Positions 24,151 through 38,473 of a DNA stretch of 64,000 nucleotides are shown one piece after another; the stretch's first letter is position 1; each line of letters opens with the position of its first letter. The notes beneath the pieces were generated by a model. That model was not told where the DNA came from and made no database searches. It saw only the letters and a program-made list of their open reading frames with translations. Source of the DNA: Dasyornis broadbenti (taxonomy: Eukaryota; Chordata; Aves; Passeriformes; Dasyornithidae); the NCBI GenBank assembly GCA_013397935.1, contig VZRN01011461.1, positions 1,331,471-1,395,470 on the forward strand, written 5' to 3'. A program made the translations under genes and the position numbers.

Positions 24151-27100
24151 GATATTTTCCATTTAAAATAATCAATGCATCCTAAAAGGAAGTTTTGATA
24201 GGCTTTTCCTAGTCATTGTCCCTTCCAAAATGAAGTCCACTTCAAGGTGGACTATGGAATGGTGTTTTTCAAGAACTTGAATCTACTCAGGCACATAAAA
24301 CGGTTCGCATTTCACATACATGGACCTCGGCCCAGCTCTTGGTGACCAGACCTGTCAAACCTGATTGGCGTTGGAATATTTGGGGTTTATACAGCCTGCA
24401 AGCTCTTAGTGCACATTACAAATAGATGAGTGTGTATGTGTGCCCTGCATTGTTCCCTTTGCCTGTTTTGGAGTGAATTTAGATCAGGATGCATACAGAG
24501 CCCTTTCTAGTTGAGCTCTAATAATGTGTGGGGACTAAGGAATAACTGAAAATATTATATTTTCTGTGTCTGCTGTTACTGTAAAACATAAAAAAGCAGC
24601 TTTGTGATCCTCCTTATAGCCAATAATCTGGATAGATGTTTACAGATATATGTATTAAAATACTTAACTCATCTACTTATAAATCATCATAAAGAGATAG
24701 CAACTTTATGAAAGTAAAATCGATACAAATTGCATATAGCTCTTGGGATAGATTTTATAAACTGAGTGTTTTTCTTGTAGTAACATAAACATCTATGAAT
24801 ATTAAGCCACTTTTTTTGCAATTCAATTTTAATCTTTCAAATATAGAACAGGGACTATTTTCCCCTCACTATGTAATTTCAATTCCCATTTTTGCTGATG
24901 GCATTTATGATCATAAATAGAGATATTAAAAAATAGAGGCACAAAATTTGCTGAAGTGATTTGGTGAGCAGGCTTCGTGTGCATAAGTAAAAGATGCTTA
25001 AGTAAACTCAGAACTTTAAAAAATAGTCTCCTTGATGAGTTCTTTTCATAGTGAGGATTGTGAAACTTTAGCGGATTAGAGCAAATATAACTGAGATTGT
25101 GACCTTGGCACAGATTTAATTTGATGGTGTTTTTTCTGTCATTTGGGACTTCATTAAATCAACCCAAAAGTAGTGTAACAATAGAAACAATTTAGGAAGT
25201 TTTATTGTAAAGTGCTTATTTCTAGTAAGAATTTGTCTTGTGGGGTTTCTTCATTTTGTTCCTAATTTTACAGTTTGCTGGTTCTGTGTGCCTGTACATC
25301 CAACTCACTCTGTCACGTGGGATGGGAATAGATGTGGCCTGTAGTTATAGGAGTTACTTGCAACCTGTATTTTAGGAACTGTTTGAAAAACAATTATGGT
25401 GGAATAATTGTGTTTTTAATACCAGCACAGAAAATAAACATCAGGTGTTTGTTGGAAGACACACTCCAAGAGTGCGATCTGTAGAAAACCAATATTGCTG
25501 AAATGTAGGCTGATTTCCTAGATGGTGAAGACATTTGATAAACTTCTTCTAACTCCTACACCACTTAACCTACAGTATAACTTTATTCCTTCAAAATTTG
25601 TACTCAGGCAATTTTGCTGGGATTCGGAGGCCGTTCATTTGCTTGTGAAGTTTCTGCACTTTATAAATTACCCAGTGAATGCAGCTGACATTAATCATGA
25701 GGTGAGGAGCCACTGCTCGGAGTGACAACGGGGCCATGCGTCTTAGTCAAGAATTTTCCACCAGCTGAAGGGACTGGAATGAAATCATTTCGGAAGATAA
25801 AACACAGAGGGCTCTAATCTTATTAAAACATGTCAGTAAATAATAGTTTTTTGTTACTGGTTTAATTTCCAAAATTTCTGAGGTATTTAGTTAAACACTT
25901 AGAGGGACTAATTGTAAATGATATATACCTATTGTTACTTTAGTTAATAAAAATGGTAATACCTGTGCAAAACAGAACTGCTTTCAATGCCATAATGCAA
26001 TTACATCTTGGAAAACAGCATAATAAGGTGAGAAGAAAACCCTTGGTAGATGTAATTTCAGCTTCAATTTCCTTTGGATTGGGAAATACTGTCGGGGCGT
26101 GGGGATTGCTTTTAAACTGGGCAGAACCACCTCTATCTTACTGTACTATTCACTTGGAATAATCAATTCCAAGTGTAAAACTGAGCTTTTTCCTTGTACC
26201 TCTCTGGAGTGATTATTCATGCCCTGAGTACATCAAAACAAGATTAAGGCGGAGCCAGCTCAAAGTGTCCTTGTCTGCCCAGGAATATCCTGTGCCATAC
26301 TTGGGTCTTCCTGTGCTTACATGCACGACGAGAAATAATTTGTGGAACCAGAATACATTTTTATCTTTGAGATTCATGCTTGAGTTTGAAGAAATGATAG
26401 GGAAGAGTCTTAGTCACAATCGGAACCCAATGGGCATATTTCTGAATTTACTGCTTCTGTTTCTGTTTCCAGTCTAATTTCATTGGGAGCTAAGCTCATG
26501 TGAAAGCACGGCCTATCCACTGTGTTCTCACACTGAAAATGTGATCTGGAATCTATGCCTGTGTGAAACCTTTTGTGTGGCATTTATTTTCACTTCAGAG
26601 ACAGGCTTTTGCTGTGTTAACATTGCTGCTGTGCCTGCGGGAACATCACGTTTATTGACGTTAGATTCCTGCATTTTTAGGCCGTTGTCTTCTTTTTTGG
26701 TGGTAAATACAAATAATTTGCCTCATTGTGAGCTGAGCACATTTTGAGCATTTATAGCCACGTGATTACGTGGTGTTTGGACATGAGTGAAGAGCATTAT
26801 TTAGAATAAATAAAGAATAAAGAATCCTCATTTTCTAACTGTTGTGGAAGTCAGAGAATAAAAATAAAACAAAAGAAAGAAGCATTTAGTTATGTAACTG
26901 CATTAAATGATGTTCTTAAGAGACACTGGCTCAGATCCCTATAGAAGTGTTTTGTTTTGTTTTTTTTTTTTCCTCACGGAATGAAAATGTAGCCCTCAGG
27001 AAAAACAGATAATTCAACCATCAAATAAGATAGAAAATAGTAGCAACTGAAACAAACCCCTGCTTTAAAGTCCCGAGACTAAGTCATAATCCTTCCAGAT

Positions 27101-28012
27101 AGATCCTAATAAGTTCAATTCCTCTATAAAAGTTGAGAAAAGGGAACGATTTCAGCATCGTTTTGTATCTCAATGGTTTCCCAAGGAAGAGGCTCTGGAT
27201 GATAACGTTAAGAACTTTGTAGCTTTGAAGTGTTTAAATAGTTTTTCAGTGATTTCTCAGGTGCCTTGTTTGCAGACAGAAAATTAGTCTGGTTTTCAAG
27301 TCTAAGTTTATATGTTTTCTATTAATATAGTCATCAGCAATGATACTTGTTTCTCAATTGATTAAAGATATTTCAGATTAAATCTTCTGAGTCATCCACC
27401 TAATGTTCTTCTGAAACTCTGCTGCAGTGATCACTGAAATCATTGAGAGATTTCTCTTTATAAAAACCAGCAGGCAACAGCTGCTCTGGGCTGCAAGAGA
27501 GTTGTTCAGTCTTTTGTTTTAGATTTTCTACTATTTCCTAAGATATTGCAACATTAAAAAAATTCTCTGAACCTTAACTTCCAGGTGATTGAATATAAAC
27601 CATGTTTCTGCGCTGCTAGAAATTTCTTACAAGTTTTTTTTTTTTTTTTTAATCGAATACTGCAAATATTCAAGAGCTTTAATTTTTGAATGAGAAATGA
27701 TGTTCTTAGAAAATTCAACTCTGTAAGGTGTGGCAACCACCACCACCTATCCTTTCACGTCTTTTACATCACCAAAATTGTAACATAGGCAAATTTCAGC
27801 CTCCTGGGTTATGGGTGGTACTTAGGTCTGATAGTTTCAAAATTTCTGTTTTATCTTATGCACATATCAATGAATGCTAATCTATTTTATCTACCACTAC
27901 TTAGGTGTTCTGTAGAAAATAATCCGACAACAGGCTTTGTGCTAATTCAGTCTCTTATCATAGTAGGTATAATAACAATATTTACAGTATTTTTCTGGAG
28001 TGGTGATTTTGG
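24151..28012. other. Unique AT-rich non-coding stretch
   Basis: No gene or transposon was recognised. It includes a short inverted repeat at 26151-26175 and T runs near 26950-26972 and 27637-27651. Confidence 0.5.
26151..26175. repeat. Short inverted repeat (10-bp arms)
   Basis: CACTTGGAAT (26151-26160), a 5-base loop AATCA, then ATTCCAAGTG (26166-26175), a perfect 10-bp stem. It is AT-rich around the loop with no T tract directly after it, and this is a eukaryotic context, so it is not called a terminator. Confidence 0.85.
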
Positions 28013-28247
28013 TTGTTTGGGTTTTTTTTTATTTGTCTTTTTGTTAGGTTTTTTTCTTTTTTTTTGTTTTTTTTGAGGTTTTTTGTGATGGAACTTGCTC
28101 ATAGAAATGAGATGATCTCATTCCTTTTTTGGGTTTTTTTTTTGGTTTTTTGTTTTTTGGTTTTTTGGGGGTTTTTGGTTTTGTTTTTTTTTGTTGTTGT
28201 TTTTTGGTTTTTGTGATGGGACTTACTCATCGAAATGAGATGATCTC
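28013..28247 (+). repeat. G/T-rich low-complexity tract with a duplicated 35-bp block
   Basis: The plus strand is almost entirely T and G runs, with two complex islands inside. A 35-base block starting GTGATGG and ending GATGATCTC occurs at 28085-28119 and again at 28213-28247, 128 bases apart, with three mismatches. The first copy contains the near-palindrome ATGAGATGATCTCAT. The whole tract is therefore a diverged tandem duplication embedded in G/T-rich sequence. Open frames over it encode only Phe/Leu/Val/Trp-rich low-complexity strings and are not genes. Confidence 0.85.
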
Positions 28248-30567
28248 TGATTCTCTTGCCCCCTCTTTGGGTAAATACAGCCCAATTAAAAGTGTCTAGA
28301 AATGTGAGCTCACTAAGGAATCAACCTCATATTTCATCTCCCTGCTGTTAGTTTCAGGCATCTCCATAACACATTTTTCTTACAGTAAACAAAACTCTTG
28401 AAAAGTTGTAAATTATGAGAAAGACGGGATAAATAAGCAGCACAGCACATAAATGTCGTGCGATCACTCCCGGAAAAGATCATCCGACCACAGGGAAATC
28501 ACCACTTCCTCCTGTGGAAGCTGTGAGCTGGCTGATGAGTCAGGGTGGCCGTGAGGTAACGGAAAGAGCTTGGAAAAGTCACCTGCAAGGCTGTCTTTTT
28601 ATTTAGGTTTTCTCTAATAGTTTATTTAAAATTCAGTTGTGAATTATCCACCAGGTTCCACAGGGCTCTCCCTGCTGCCACACACACAAATCCTGCAGAG
28701 ACTGCAGCACACACCTTGCAAGTTGTTTTGCACAGGACCATTTCTACTTGAATAACAATTTCTGTTGGGGATTTACTATGCTACAGGAACGGCTTTATGT
28801 GAGATCTTGTGAGTTTGGAATATTCATGTCAGATAAATGACTTTTAAATTGAATTTCAGGAATGCAGTTCGATTGCGTTTGCCTGGGATGGAGAAGGAAT
28901 TATCCACACAGTTATCTATGACTTAGATATGCTGCTCCTGCAGAAGGAGGAGAATAATCTGGGAATATTTCTGATAAAGAGCAGTATGTTTCACATTGCC
29001 TTAGATTACTTGAGAATCAGAAAAGCAATGTTTTGGTAAAGCATATTTTCAGTCCATGTTCTGTAAAGGTAAAGGTTGAATTTTCAAGATATAAAAGCCA
29101 GAAGTATCAAAAAGTTTCTACCTTCATCTCTTAGACTTTTCTTCTTAAAATCTTTCAAAGACTTTTTTGTTGCAGGTTGTTGTTTTCTTTCATAGTCAGC
29201 ATAGATGGGAATTTGCTGTATTCCTTAGAACATTGCTCCAATGGATGGTATTGACCAGAATTTTCCAATGGTTATGAAAAAAAAGGTCATAAGACGTGAA
29301 ATTGGGTAAATGGCTTGATTTTATTCTGGCATTTGACATGCTTAGCTATAAAAGCTTTTCTACACCTGTCAGCAGGGAAATCATTCTTGCAAATTCTTCA
29401 GTGGTAGCAAAAGGTAAAATCCATCCAGGAGGGACAAGAACAATCAAAGGTCTCTAATTAGCTCTCTAATTTACATTTTGTTAGTCATGAGGAACTTGTA
29501 ACGTGGTGTTACTTGAAAAAATAATTTGGTTTTGGTTGCAAAGGAATCAGCCGCTTTCTGAACGCCAGGTTAACAACGAATATCTTGCTTATGAAGCAGA
29601 GATCTACTCCTTCATCAAATGAGTGAAGAAAGAAACTCAAACGAACACAATAAACAGGATTTTCTGAAATAAAGCAACATGGCTGGATTTGATTTGCAAA
29701 GAGGAATAGCAGGCATATGTCATGTGTCATTATGGGAGAGAACTGGCGACAGTATTATTCGTTATGTGGTTTCAGAGTGCCCTAAATTGGAGTATAAGAT
29801 TATTGGAAGTGGTTGATTTCCCCAGATTACCGCTTAATAGTGACTAAAGGGCCCACATTACTCATATTTGCAAAGAAAATAGTGCCAAAACCCAGCAGTG
29901 GTTGACTGGAATGAAATGTGGAGCCCTCAGGGTTTTAGCTTGAGATGCAGCTTAATTGTGTGTCTCTTGCTTAATACAAACGTCCCTGGGTCTCTGAGGC
30001 TGCAGTGCTTTCAGCAAATTGATCCAGCACTTTCCAAGTATTTACTGGGGATTTTTTCATCACTGCTTTCTAAACAAATTATTGTAATGACTTCACAGAG
30101 CGGAGTGGGTTCGCCTCTTTCTGGTTGTTTATTGTTACTGAGTTCCTTCAGCTTTCTGCCAGCTCTTGTTTATTTCCTTTATCAGCTTCAACTTCTGGAA
30201 TGTCATGGCTGGGAGAGGGTTAGGGCCTGATGTCATCACTGGAACTTTCCTTTTGCATTTCTAGCATCGCAGAGACGGAAGAATGGCCCAGCTGGGATTT
30301 AGGGAGGGTTTGCTGTCACACAGCTGATGTGTTGGATAATGGAATGTAAGTGTGGTCAATTACTTTGAGACTAGAACAATTCATGTTCTCAAGCAGATTT
30401 GTTAAAGTGCTTTTAGAAAGAGTTTGAATTGTGAAGTTTCTGATACTTTTAGGGGCATATGTTAGCCCTATTTGGATAATGTTTTGCTAAATTGGTTATG
30501 GGGTATGCACAGAGCATTCTTGACGAAAAGCTGAATTAGAAGCAACCTGAAAGTCCTACAAATTTGA
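28248..30567. other. Unique AT-rich non-coding stretch
   Basis: No gene, RNA gene or transposon was recognised. Confidence 0.45.
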
Positions 30568-30680
30568 CCCAAAAAACCCCCAAAAACAAATAAAAAAACC
30601 AAAAAACAATTTAAAAAACCAAACAAAAAACAAACAAACAAAAAAAAAACAACAAAAACCACCACAAACAACAACAAAAA
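30568..30680 (-). repeat. C/A-rich low-complexity tract
   Basis: Runs of A interrupted by CC, CCC and CCCCC, which is the reverse complement of the G/T tracts at 28013 and 37435. An open frame on the opposite strand gives a Phe/Leu/Val-rich hydrophobic string, a composition artefact. Confidence 0.9.
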
Positions 30681-33600
30681 AGTGTTATATTTCTTTCACA
30701 GTATTTAGAATTTCTCTGCCAGATTCTATGAAATTAAGCAAAAAGACTACATTACTGTGAAAGAATGATTTTGTTGTGTGAAGGTGCTGGTGAAGTGCAG
30801 AGGTGCAGAGGAATGAGTTTTAATTCAGTGCTATGTTGAATTCCTGGTGTGGCACACAAGACTTTTAACTTCTGTTCTTCTTTTCCCTGGTGATAAAAGG
30901 GGAGTTAAAGTACTTTCTTTTTGCCTAGTGAACATGAGTGGTCTGAGTAGGCAGGACTAACTTTTACATGGAAAATACCTTGGGAAAGGAGCCAAGAATT
31001 CATCTTGTCCATCTGCCTTAATAAGCAATGCCTGGAACTAAAGTATTTCAAGGCTCTATTACAAACAGGGAGATGAGCAAAGGAAGAAATTATTCCTCCG
31101 TCGGATCCTGTCTGGCAGTGATCCTGATTTCTACCTTTCCTGCAATAGCTCATAAATTTGAACAAAGTTTAAAAGAACCTCCAGATTCTGGAAACTGTGT
31201 TCCCGGCCTTGGAATTCAGAGGGATTGCTGAAGTCTGTGAGTCAACACGGTGACTCAGGAAGTAACCAGGACTGACTGCTAAAATCTAGAAATATTGATG
31301 AACTAAAACAGGATCTTAAATAGATTCAAAATAAACGGAACTGTTCACCTTCTGAGTTTCACTGATCCCTGAGTAGTGCATCTCTTGATACTGATGTCAT
31401 TGCCACGTTCCTCAGAGAGAAAATTACTGATGAGGTTTTTTAATTGTTATTTTTAACTTTAGCTTAGAAGATTAAATCACTGCTTTATGCTGCTCAGCAA
31501 AATTTCCAGTGAACTTCCACAGATCAGAGTTTTTGCTAATATTTTTAAGAGATGTTGCTCCCTGATTTCAGCCACCTACACAAATGACGTTATTTATTAC
31601 ATTGTATTCATTGCAAATTTCTCCTTTTCAGAAACGACGCTTGCAGTTCATGATTCTGCAGTGTAATAAAATAGTAGCTGTGCAACAGGAAGCATGATCC
31701 TGGAGAATCCCTGGAGTGTTGTGCAATTAATACAACGGCTGAATAGCAGGAGAGGTGGCTGAGGTGATTTGATAGGAGCGTTTTTAATGTATAGGAGAAA
31801 TTCAAGATGCAGAATGAAATTGGTTGAGTTGATTTTAAGACGAAAACTCAGAATTTGGAAATAAAAATTTGCTGGAAGGAGAAAAACTGTTTTAAGAGTT
31901 GCAAATGACATTTGAAAATCAGAAGGAATAGTTAAACAAACACATGAATGATCACGTAATGAGCGTTTTTATGATCGTTATTTATATCTCATGAATTCTT
32001 GAGATCAGTTATAAGGTGATGAAAGCTCCGCTCCATTTTTCTGTGTAAAACCCCACTGAACAGATCACATTCCTTCCACTTCCATGGAGCAAGAATTAAT
32101 TTTTTTCAAGGCTGTGTTTTTTGCCCCCTGTATAGTTTAATATTGTTCTTCCACCCCTTGGGCAAAGAAAGGACATCTTTGGTCATGTTATGTTTTTCCT
32201 AAATCAAAAAAAAAAAAAGAGCTCTGGTGTCTTGCTGCTGTGTCTGGTTCATACAATCAGTGTTAGGAACAGCTGACCAAATACTGGACAGGAATGTTTT
32301 GGGCTTTTTTCTCAGATCATCTGGGACCTCTGTTTTACTTTTGGTCTTGTCTACAGCAAAGAAAACAATTTGAGTAGCATATAATCATCTCCCTGCCGTT
32401 TTGGGAGCAGCATTTATTGACCCTGCTCTGGTATCTGCCTCTTTGCTCTCTTCCACCTCTCCTCCTGCCCTCTCCAAGGTGTGTTGGGGCTGATTTCATG
32501 GCCAGTGGTCTGGGTGTCAGATCAGGTGATTTGGTCCCTTCAGCTGTTGGTTTCTGTGAAGTGCAGCTGTTCTAAACCTGGCTGCGCTGGTTGGTTGCTG
32601 TCGCAACAATCACTCATGTGCTTTGTGCCTCCAAATTCCCAAACCTCAAAGCCTGGATATTATTTCGCAGCCTCAGACATAATTTATGTTAAATATGTGG
32701 GAAATAATTGGAAGTTTAATCTAATTAAAATACTCATGTCAAGAAAACAAACTATTTGGATTTGATCTTCCACATATTAGAGGAAGATTGGAACTCAGAT
32801 CAGGTGTTAATTGCCACTCAAATATTGCGCTTTTTTTGTTGAGTGATTCCATGCCATTGCCCAGTTGGCTGTCTCACCCTTGTAATATTCTCCTGTTCCT
32901 TCTTTTCCTGGCCAATGGCTGTGGTGCTTGTCCCTTACAGTTTCTGCAAGCTTCCTGCTGTTCGTGTTTCCCACCTATTAAATGCCGTGTCCCAAAAGGC
33001 AGGGCACGTGAGGGAATGCTAATTGACGTTTCTGCATTTCTTCCTCTCGCGGGAGAAGCACCAGTGCAGGATAACTGTGTCCCAGGGCTGGAGAGGGTGG
33101 AATTCCCATTCACAACAGCAGCAATCCGCTTTGTGCTGAGGATAATAGGAGACAGAGCTTTGCTGGGAGCAATGACTTTCGAGTCTGCTCTGTTGTGTGA
33201 AGCCAACGCCTAAGGCACTCAGATAACACGTATTAACAGGAACAAAACTCACAGTATTCTGGGAGTAAATATCCACCACTTCCATGTTAATCCATCCACT
33301 TCAGTTGCTGGGTATGAAGCCAAATGGAGAAGTATCTGCTTCTCTGTGGATGGAATATTTGAAAGTGGAAATGACTGCATCAAACAGGCAGAGCAGCAGT
33401 GCTGTGTGCGGGGAGCTCTGCAAGGGGAGGATCTTGGTGTTACCTGCACCTCTGAGAATAGCTGGAAAACCTCCGTTGCATATGTCTCTGGAAATAATCT
33501 GTGCTTTCCCTTATTTTCCACTAAAAATGCAGGTACTCTGGATTTCAGGTTCACAAGAAGAGGTTTCTGCTCAGGGTTTGCAGAACCTTTGCTTGCACGA

Positions 33601-36600
33601 TATTCACGGTGCTTGTTATTCTGTTGGCTGAAAAATAAACCTTTTCCAAGAGCTCGAGACTTGCGTTCTTTTCCTAAATTAAATGTGTCCCTGTCATTAT
33701 TGTGTGGGTTTATCAGTAATCACTTCAATGCAGGAATTGTGGCTGCCATAGGCGCAGACACACTCCGGCAGGGCCCTGTTTTCACGTCTCAGAGCTGCTC
33801 TCTAATCAGTGCAGTTGTCAGCTAAACTTTTTATCATTTAATGTCATTAACTGCAGCTTTTGGTAATAAAAGCTTTTTGTGAGCCTCACTCTTCCCAAGG
33901 ATACAGTGTGCATGGAGATGTTCACGTTCCCAGACTGTCACCAGAGCATGGAAATGGTGCTTGTTGTGGCAGGGCACAGAACGGGGACCGGGGAAAGGAA
34001 AACAGCTCAAGCTGCTCGAGCAGCTCTGGCCTGGGCGTAGATTTTGTGCCAAAAATGAAATCGTGTCCTAATGATGTCTAGTTAAGCTCTAATAATGATC
34101 CTAATGTAACCTGGTGTGGCTGCTGTGCTGGCTTGGGTGCTTTATTGGTTGTAGAACAGCTCCCAGCTAACAGCTGGAACGTGTGTGATGTTACGTAATC
34201 AAAGATACAATCCGCAGCAGGGTTTATTTCCATGTTACGCCCACTGACAGTAACAGTTTGCTAAAAGTTTTGGGATCTATTTTAGCAATACTCAGTATCT
34301 GTTTGCGTGCAATGCAGTTGTACATAAAATACGTGGGGTTTGCATAAGAAATCTCTTGGATATATATTAAAAGAAGCATTGCCTAGAAAATTGCAATCCC
34401 AAATGCTTCTGTGTTCTCTAGAAAGTTATTTTGTTCATTTGAAAGAGAATGTGAAGTTCTCCAAATGAAAGGATTTTAAATAATCATGTAAGATGCAGTG
34501 AGAAATCTGATTAAAAAAGGAAGAAAAATTTGAAAGCCAACTATGGCTCTGTTGTCTACATTTCAGCATGAAAAGCAGAAGCCTGTAGTGTGTGCGTTCC
34601 TAGCTCTACTTTTGCCTGACTTCTCCTCCAGTGTCAAAACCTTCAAACCCTGCAATAATTTTATTCCATTTTCTACTCAGTTGACTACGAGACTAAAAGG
34701 ATTTTAATCAGACCCACTTCACAAGCTGTGTGAGAGCATCAGCAGGGCCTGCTCATGAAACGAAAAAGCAAATGAAGCAAAAAGATGCTGGAGTCTCAGG
34801 CACGTTTCATTGGGGGTGACAGTGTTAACTTATTTAGCAGGAATGAGGCACTTTCCTCAGGCCTTGAATTACTGCAGGAACTCCGGGGTCTGTGTCCTAC
34901 AGAGGTGGCATTAGAATATCATAAATGCTCTGTCTCTGCCTTTAAAGTTTCTATTAAGCAGGATTTTGGCCAGCACACAGATTGCTGTAAAATGTACTGG
35001 GTTCCTGTCTCTTCGTTCTTCTCATTCAGGTTGCAATAACAGCTAATAATAACTGAGCGATGTTACCAACGTGGCACTCACAAACCTCGACACCATGGGG
35101 TAACATTAGTTTGTTCGGCTTCTTTTCAGGCTTATCAGAGGGAACAACAGAGTTTTTTTAAAAAATAATTCAAAGTTTTCAACTGTGAATAAAACTGGTT
35201 AAATTACATTGAAATATCCAGACCTAGAGTGAAGTTGGCATAGGGCTGTAATGTAGGAAATAGAACAAGGACTGCCATCATTACAGCTCTGAAATATTTT
35301 GTGCCACAACCTATGGGGCCTTGTTTTGTGATTCACTAATTTGATATTCAAATTCTGTTTGATGTTGTTCCTGCAGCATGCCTACCTGAATTAACAGCAC
35401 TGAATTGTAACCTAATAGATCCATCTTCCACACACACTTTGATTTGTCAGACACTATTAAAAATTAATCATTTATTATTTAGCAAAACATTATTGTCTAT
35501 TTTCTCTGATCTGTAACCAAAATTTCAAGGCAGTAAAAAAATCTAGAAAATGGTAGTGGAGGTTTACATCAAGTCATCAGTTCCCAGTAATTAATAGCTG
35601 CATTAATGTATGAAAACAAGCAGACCTTTAAAACGTCTTTTGAATTTTATTCTTCTCCTTGGTAAGTATTAAATGGGCTGGGGTTTTTTTGCTGGGTAGG
35701 TTCTGCCTCTGCTGCCTTCCTTGGGAGGAAGGACACTCATGGAACAGGTGCATTTGTGCATTCCCACCCAGGCCTTGGTGGCTGCTCAGCCGAGCAAAAT
35801 CTGTGCTCATTGCCGAAGAAGAACTTTCCCTTGTCTGGTTCTTTAACCCATTTTTTATAAGGCTTTTTCTAGTTCTGCCATGGCCAAATCTGGTGGACAT
35901 TCAGTGGTCAAAACTTAGAAAATGCATTTTGCTTCCTTCTTCCTCACTCCCTCCCCTAAATCAGCCGTGTTGTGTCACCCGTTCCCTGCAGGGCACAAGA
36001 AGGGACGTTCCCTGCCTGGTTCCGCTGGATTTTTCTCGGGAAGCTCAGCCTGAGTCTCCTCCCAAGGTTACAGTGATTAATATTCATTCAGCCCCTGCTT
36101 CCTAAGAAAGTAGCAGGCTAAGATGCCCCTCCAGCTTCAGCAGATTTTATCCCTATCAGATATTGCACTCTAATAATAAACTGAGAAACTTGTAGCTATT
36201 GCGAGGCATTTCACACACACCCTTCCCCAGGAAAATATTGTGTGGGCAGTGTAATAGTTCATTACAGCTACTAAATTTTGCTTTTTTAGAGCAGCAGAAG
36301 TGCCGAAGGACTTTGTTTCAAGCATGATTTGCTTTTATTGGAGCAGGCAAGCCAATAAATTAATTTAGCTGCTGAAAGGAGCTGTGATTTCGTTTGTGGT
36401 GGTTTGTCCCCCCATGTCTAATGGTCTCCCAGGCCCTGAACAGATCTGCTTTGCCTTCATGTGTGTAGGATGACAGGCATTGTTGACCCCTGCTGTAACC
36501 CTGGAGCTTCAGATAGCTCCTGGTATCTCAAGATAACAGAAACTTTCACCCGAGACAAAACGTTTGCAGCCCTCAACTTGATACTCCAAAATAACTGATG

Positions 36601-37434
36601 CAGGGAACAGTCAACTATCTCCTCTCTCTTTTTCTTCTTCTTTTGTTTTTTTCCTTTTCAACGCCACAGACCTTCCTGGCGAACAATTTAGAGAATATGA
36701 GTCCAGGCTTTTGGGCTGGACACAGGGAAATATCAAGACCTGGTTAATGCCTGTAAGTTCAGAGTTGTTCCAGTAAGGCAGAGACCCCGAGGGCAGATGG
36801 TGGCAGAGCCTGAATGTTTTGCTGATTTGGTCACCGAGGTTCACATGATGAGTATTCCCTTGTCTCTGGAGGAGCATTTCCCAGGTTTTGGAATTGGTAC
36901 GGTAGCTTGCACAATTCATCTTCTGGAGTGATTTCTATGGGTATCATCTGCTTAAACCCATTATTGGAGGAATATGACCAGCATTCCCTAAGTCCTGGAA
37001 ACGTCTCTGACTCTGTTTGGAATTTTGGGTATTTAAGAGGCCTGGGGTTGGGTGTGGGGGGAGCGAAAAAAAATGTTTTAAGTGACTGAAAATAATTTAA
37101 GGCGAACAACGAGAAAGTTCTTCCCTTTTTTCCCATCTTTCTTGGCAGTAACTCCCTGATGTCTGTATCGGAAAATACCTTAATATTAGTACACAAAATT
37201 GTACAAGACACACACGGAGAAGTGTCTGACATTAAACCCAAATCATGGGGCGGATTTCCAGCACTCCCCAGCCATTGTTCTCAGCCAGGACAGTCCTACT
37301 CCTGTTGCCTGCTCCTAAAAGCAGCGCTCGTGCATTTTTCTGAAGCTGGGCTGAGCAGACCCTGTTTGACATCTGTTGCTAATGCTGCAATCAGATCAAT
37401 TGCTACCCTTTGGGTCAGTTTTTCACAAAAGCTC
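30681..37434. other. Unique non-coding stretch
   Basis: No transposon or gene was recognised in about 6.8 kb. The stretch 32780-34080 is less AT-rich and holds overlapping open frames of up to 159 codons (33346-33825, plus) in several phases and both strands. No domain, signal peptide or splice structure supports any of them. The frame at 35659-36105 (148 codons) is likewise unsupported. Confidence 0.5.
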
Positions 37435-37626
37435 TTTTTTTGGGTTTTGTTTTATTTTGTTTGTTTTGTTGCTGTTGTTTGCTTGTTTAGTTTTTTGTTT
37501 GGTTTTTTTTTATTATTATTTTTGGGGTTTTTTGGGGGGGTTGTTTTTTGTTTTGTGGTTTCGTGGTTTTGGTTTTTGGTTTTTGTTTGTTTGTTTGTTT
37601 TTGTTGGTTTTGTTTTTTAGTTTTTT
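37435..37626 (+). repeat. G/T-rich low-complexity tract
   Basis: About 190 bases of T runs with interspersed G runs, including GGGG followed shortly by GGGGGGG near 37523-37541 and TTTG repeats near 37580-37600. The hydrophobic open frames across it (Phe/Leu/Val/Cys/Trp only) look like membrane proteins but arise from composition. Confidence 0.93.
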
Positions 37627-38470
37627 CCTTTCATTTACTTCCCAAAATAAACCCCAGAAAACCAAACCTGCTCCCGAGAAGAGCTTTACACTCTTGGCAG
37701 TTAAAAATATATTCAATTTCCTTATTTGATTTATTTTTCTTTTTTTCAAATTATGCTCTTGTAGTCAGCTTAGTATGAGTTCATATATTCTGGAGCACTG
37801 CAAAGGACTAATTGTAATATGATAAACAGGCAAGAAATTTGCCAATACTCATTAAAAGTCAGTTGGAAGCAGGACTGCTCAGGATGTGTGATAAATGGGT
37901 TTTAATTTTGCATACGGATAGCAAATAAAAAATTACAAAAGAATCACCCTTTTCAAAATTAAATGCTTTCTTTTTTGTGTATTTAATTAAGATTTTTTTT
38001 CCCCTTTGAAACCCATTTTGTGCTGAGCAGTTTCTATGAAACTGGACCCAAATCTTAAAGATTTGGTTGCCTTCAACAGGCTTTAGCTAGCAAAATCTAA
38101 ACTAAAACTTCATTTTATATTGTACAGAATTATCCGTCGGCAAAGCACATGGTGTGCAGCAGTAGAGAGCAGAACTTGCACGCTCTGCTGGTGAACAGCC
38201 AGGGGGTTTTATTTTCTTCTGTGTATTTCTTCTTAATTTCATGTCCAACGACCATGTGAGAAGAAAACTGCTTTTCAGGCAAGAGGAAAAAGTGTTCTTG
38301 CTCACCTGAGGTCATGTCAAAAGCTGAATTTGAAGGAGGGGGAAGAAGTGTGGGAGTGAGAGAGGAATATCTTGAATTTGTGGTAGCAATTAGTGAACGA
38401 TGGGATGCAGCGAGAGTCACTTTCAGAAATCACCTTCTTTTAAGGCCTATTTACTTTGTGTGTGTGAGTA

Positions 38471-38473
<3 letters not shown>
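37627..38473. other. Unique AT-rich spacer
   Basis: No gene or repeat family was recognised here. Confidence 0.45.

Noticed and set aside
33346..33825. Open frame of 159 codons with many Cys residues
   Set aside because: Overlapped by frames in other phases and on the other strand, no signal peptide or cysteine spacing of a known secreted family, and no upstream promoter or splice evidence.
36390..36430. TGTGGTGGTTTGTCCCCCC resembling the start of an avian LTR
   Set aside because: Downstream sequence does not follow any LTR block order I can recall, and no matching end was found.
37376..37729. Apparent hydrophobic membrane protein, and similar frames at 28013-28216, 30468-30677 and 44748-45014
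   Set aside because: Frames fall on G/T or C/A low-complexity tracts, so their Phe/Leu/Val/Trp/Cys composition is forced by the DNA and not a protein.
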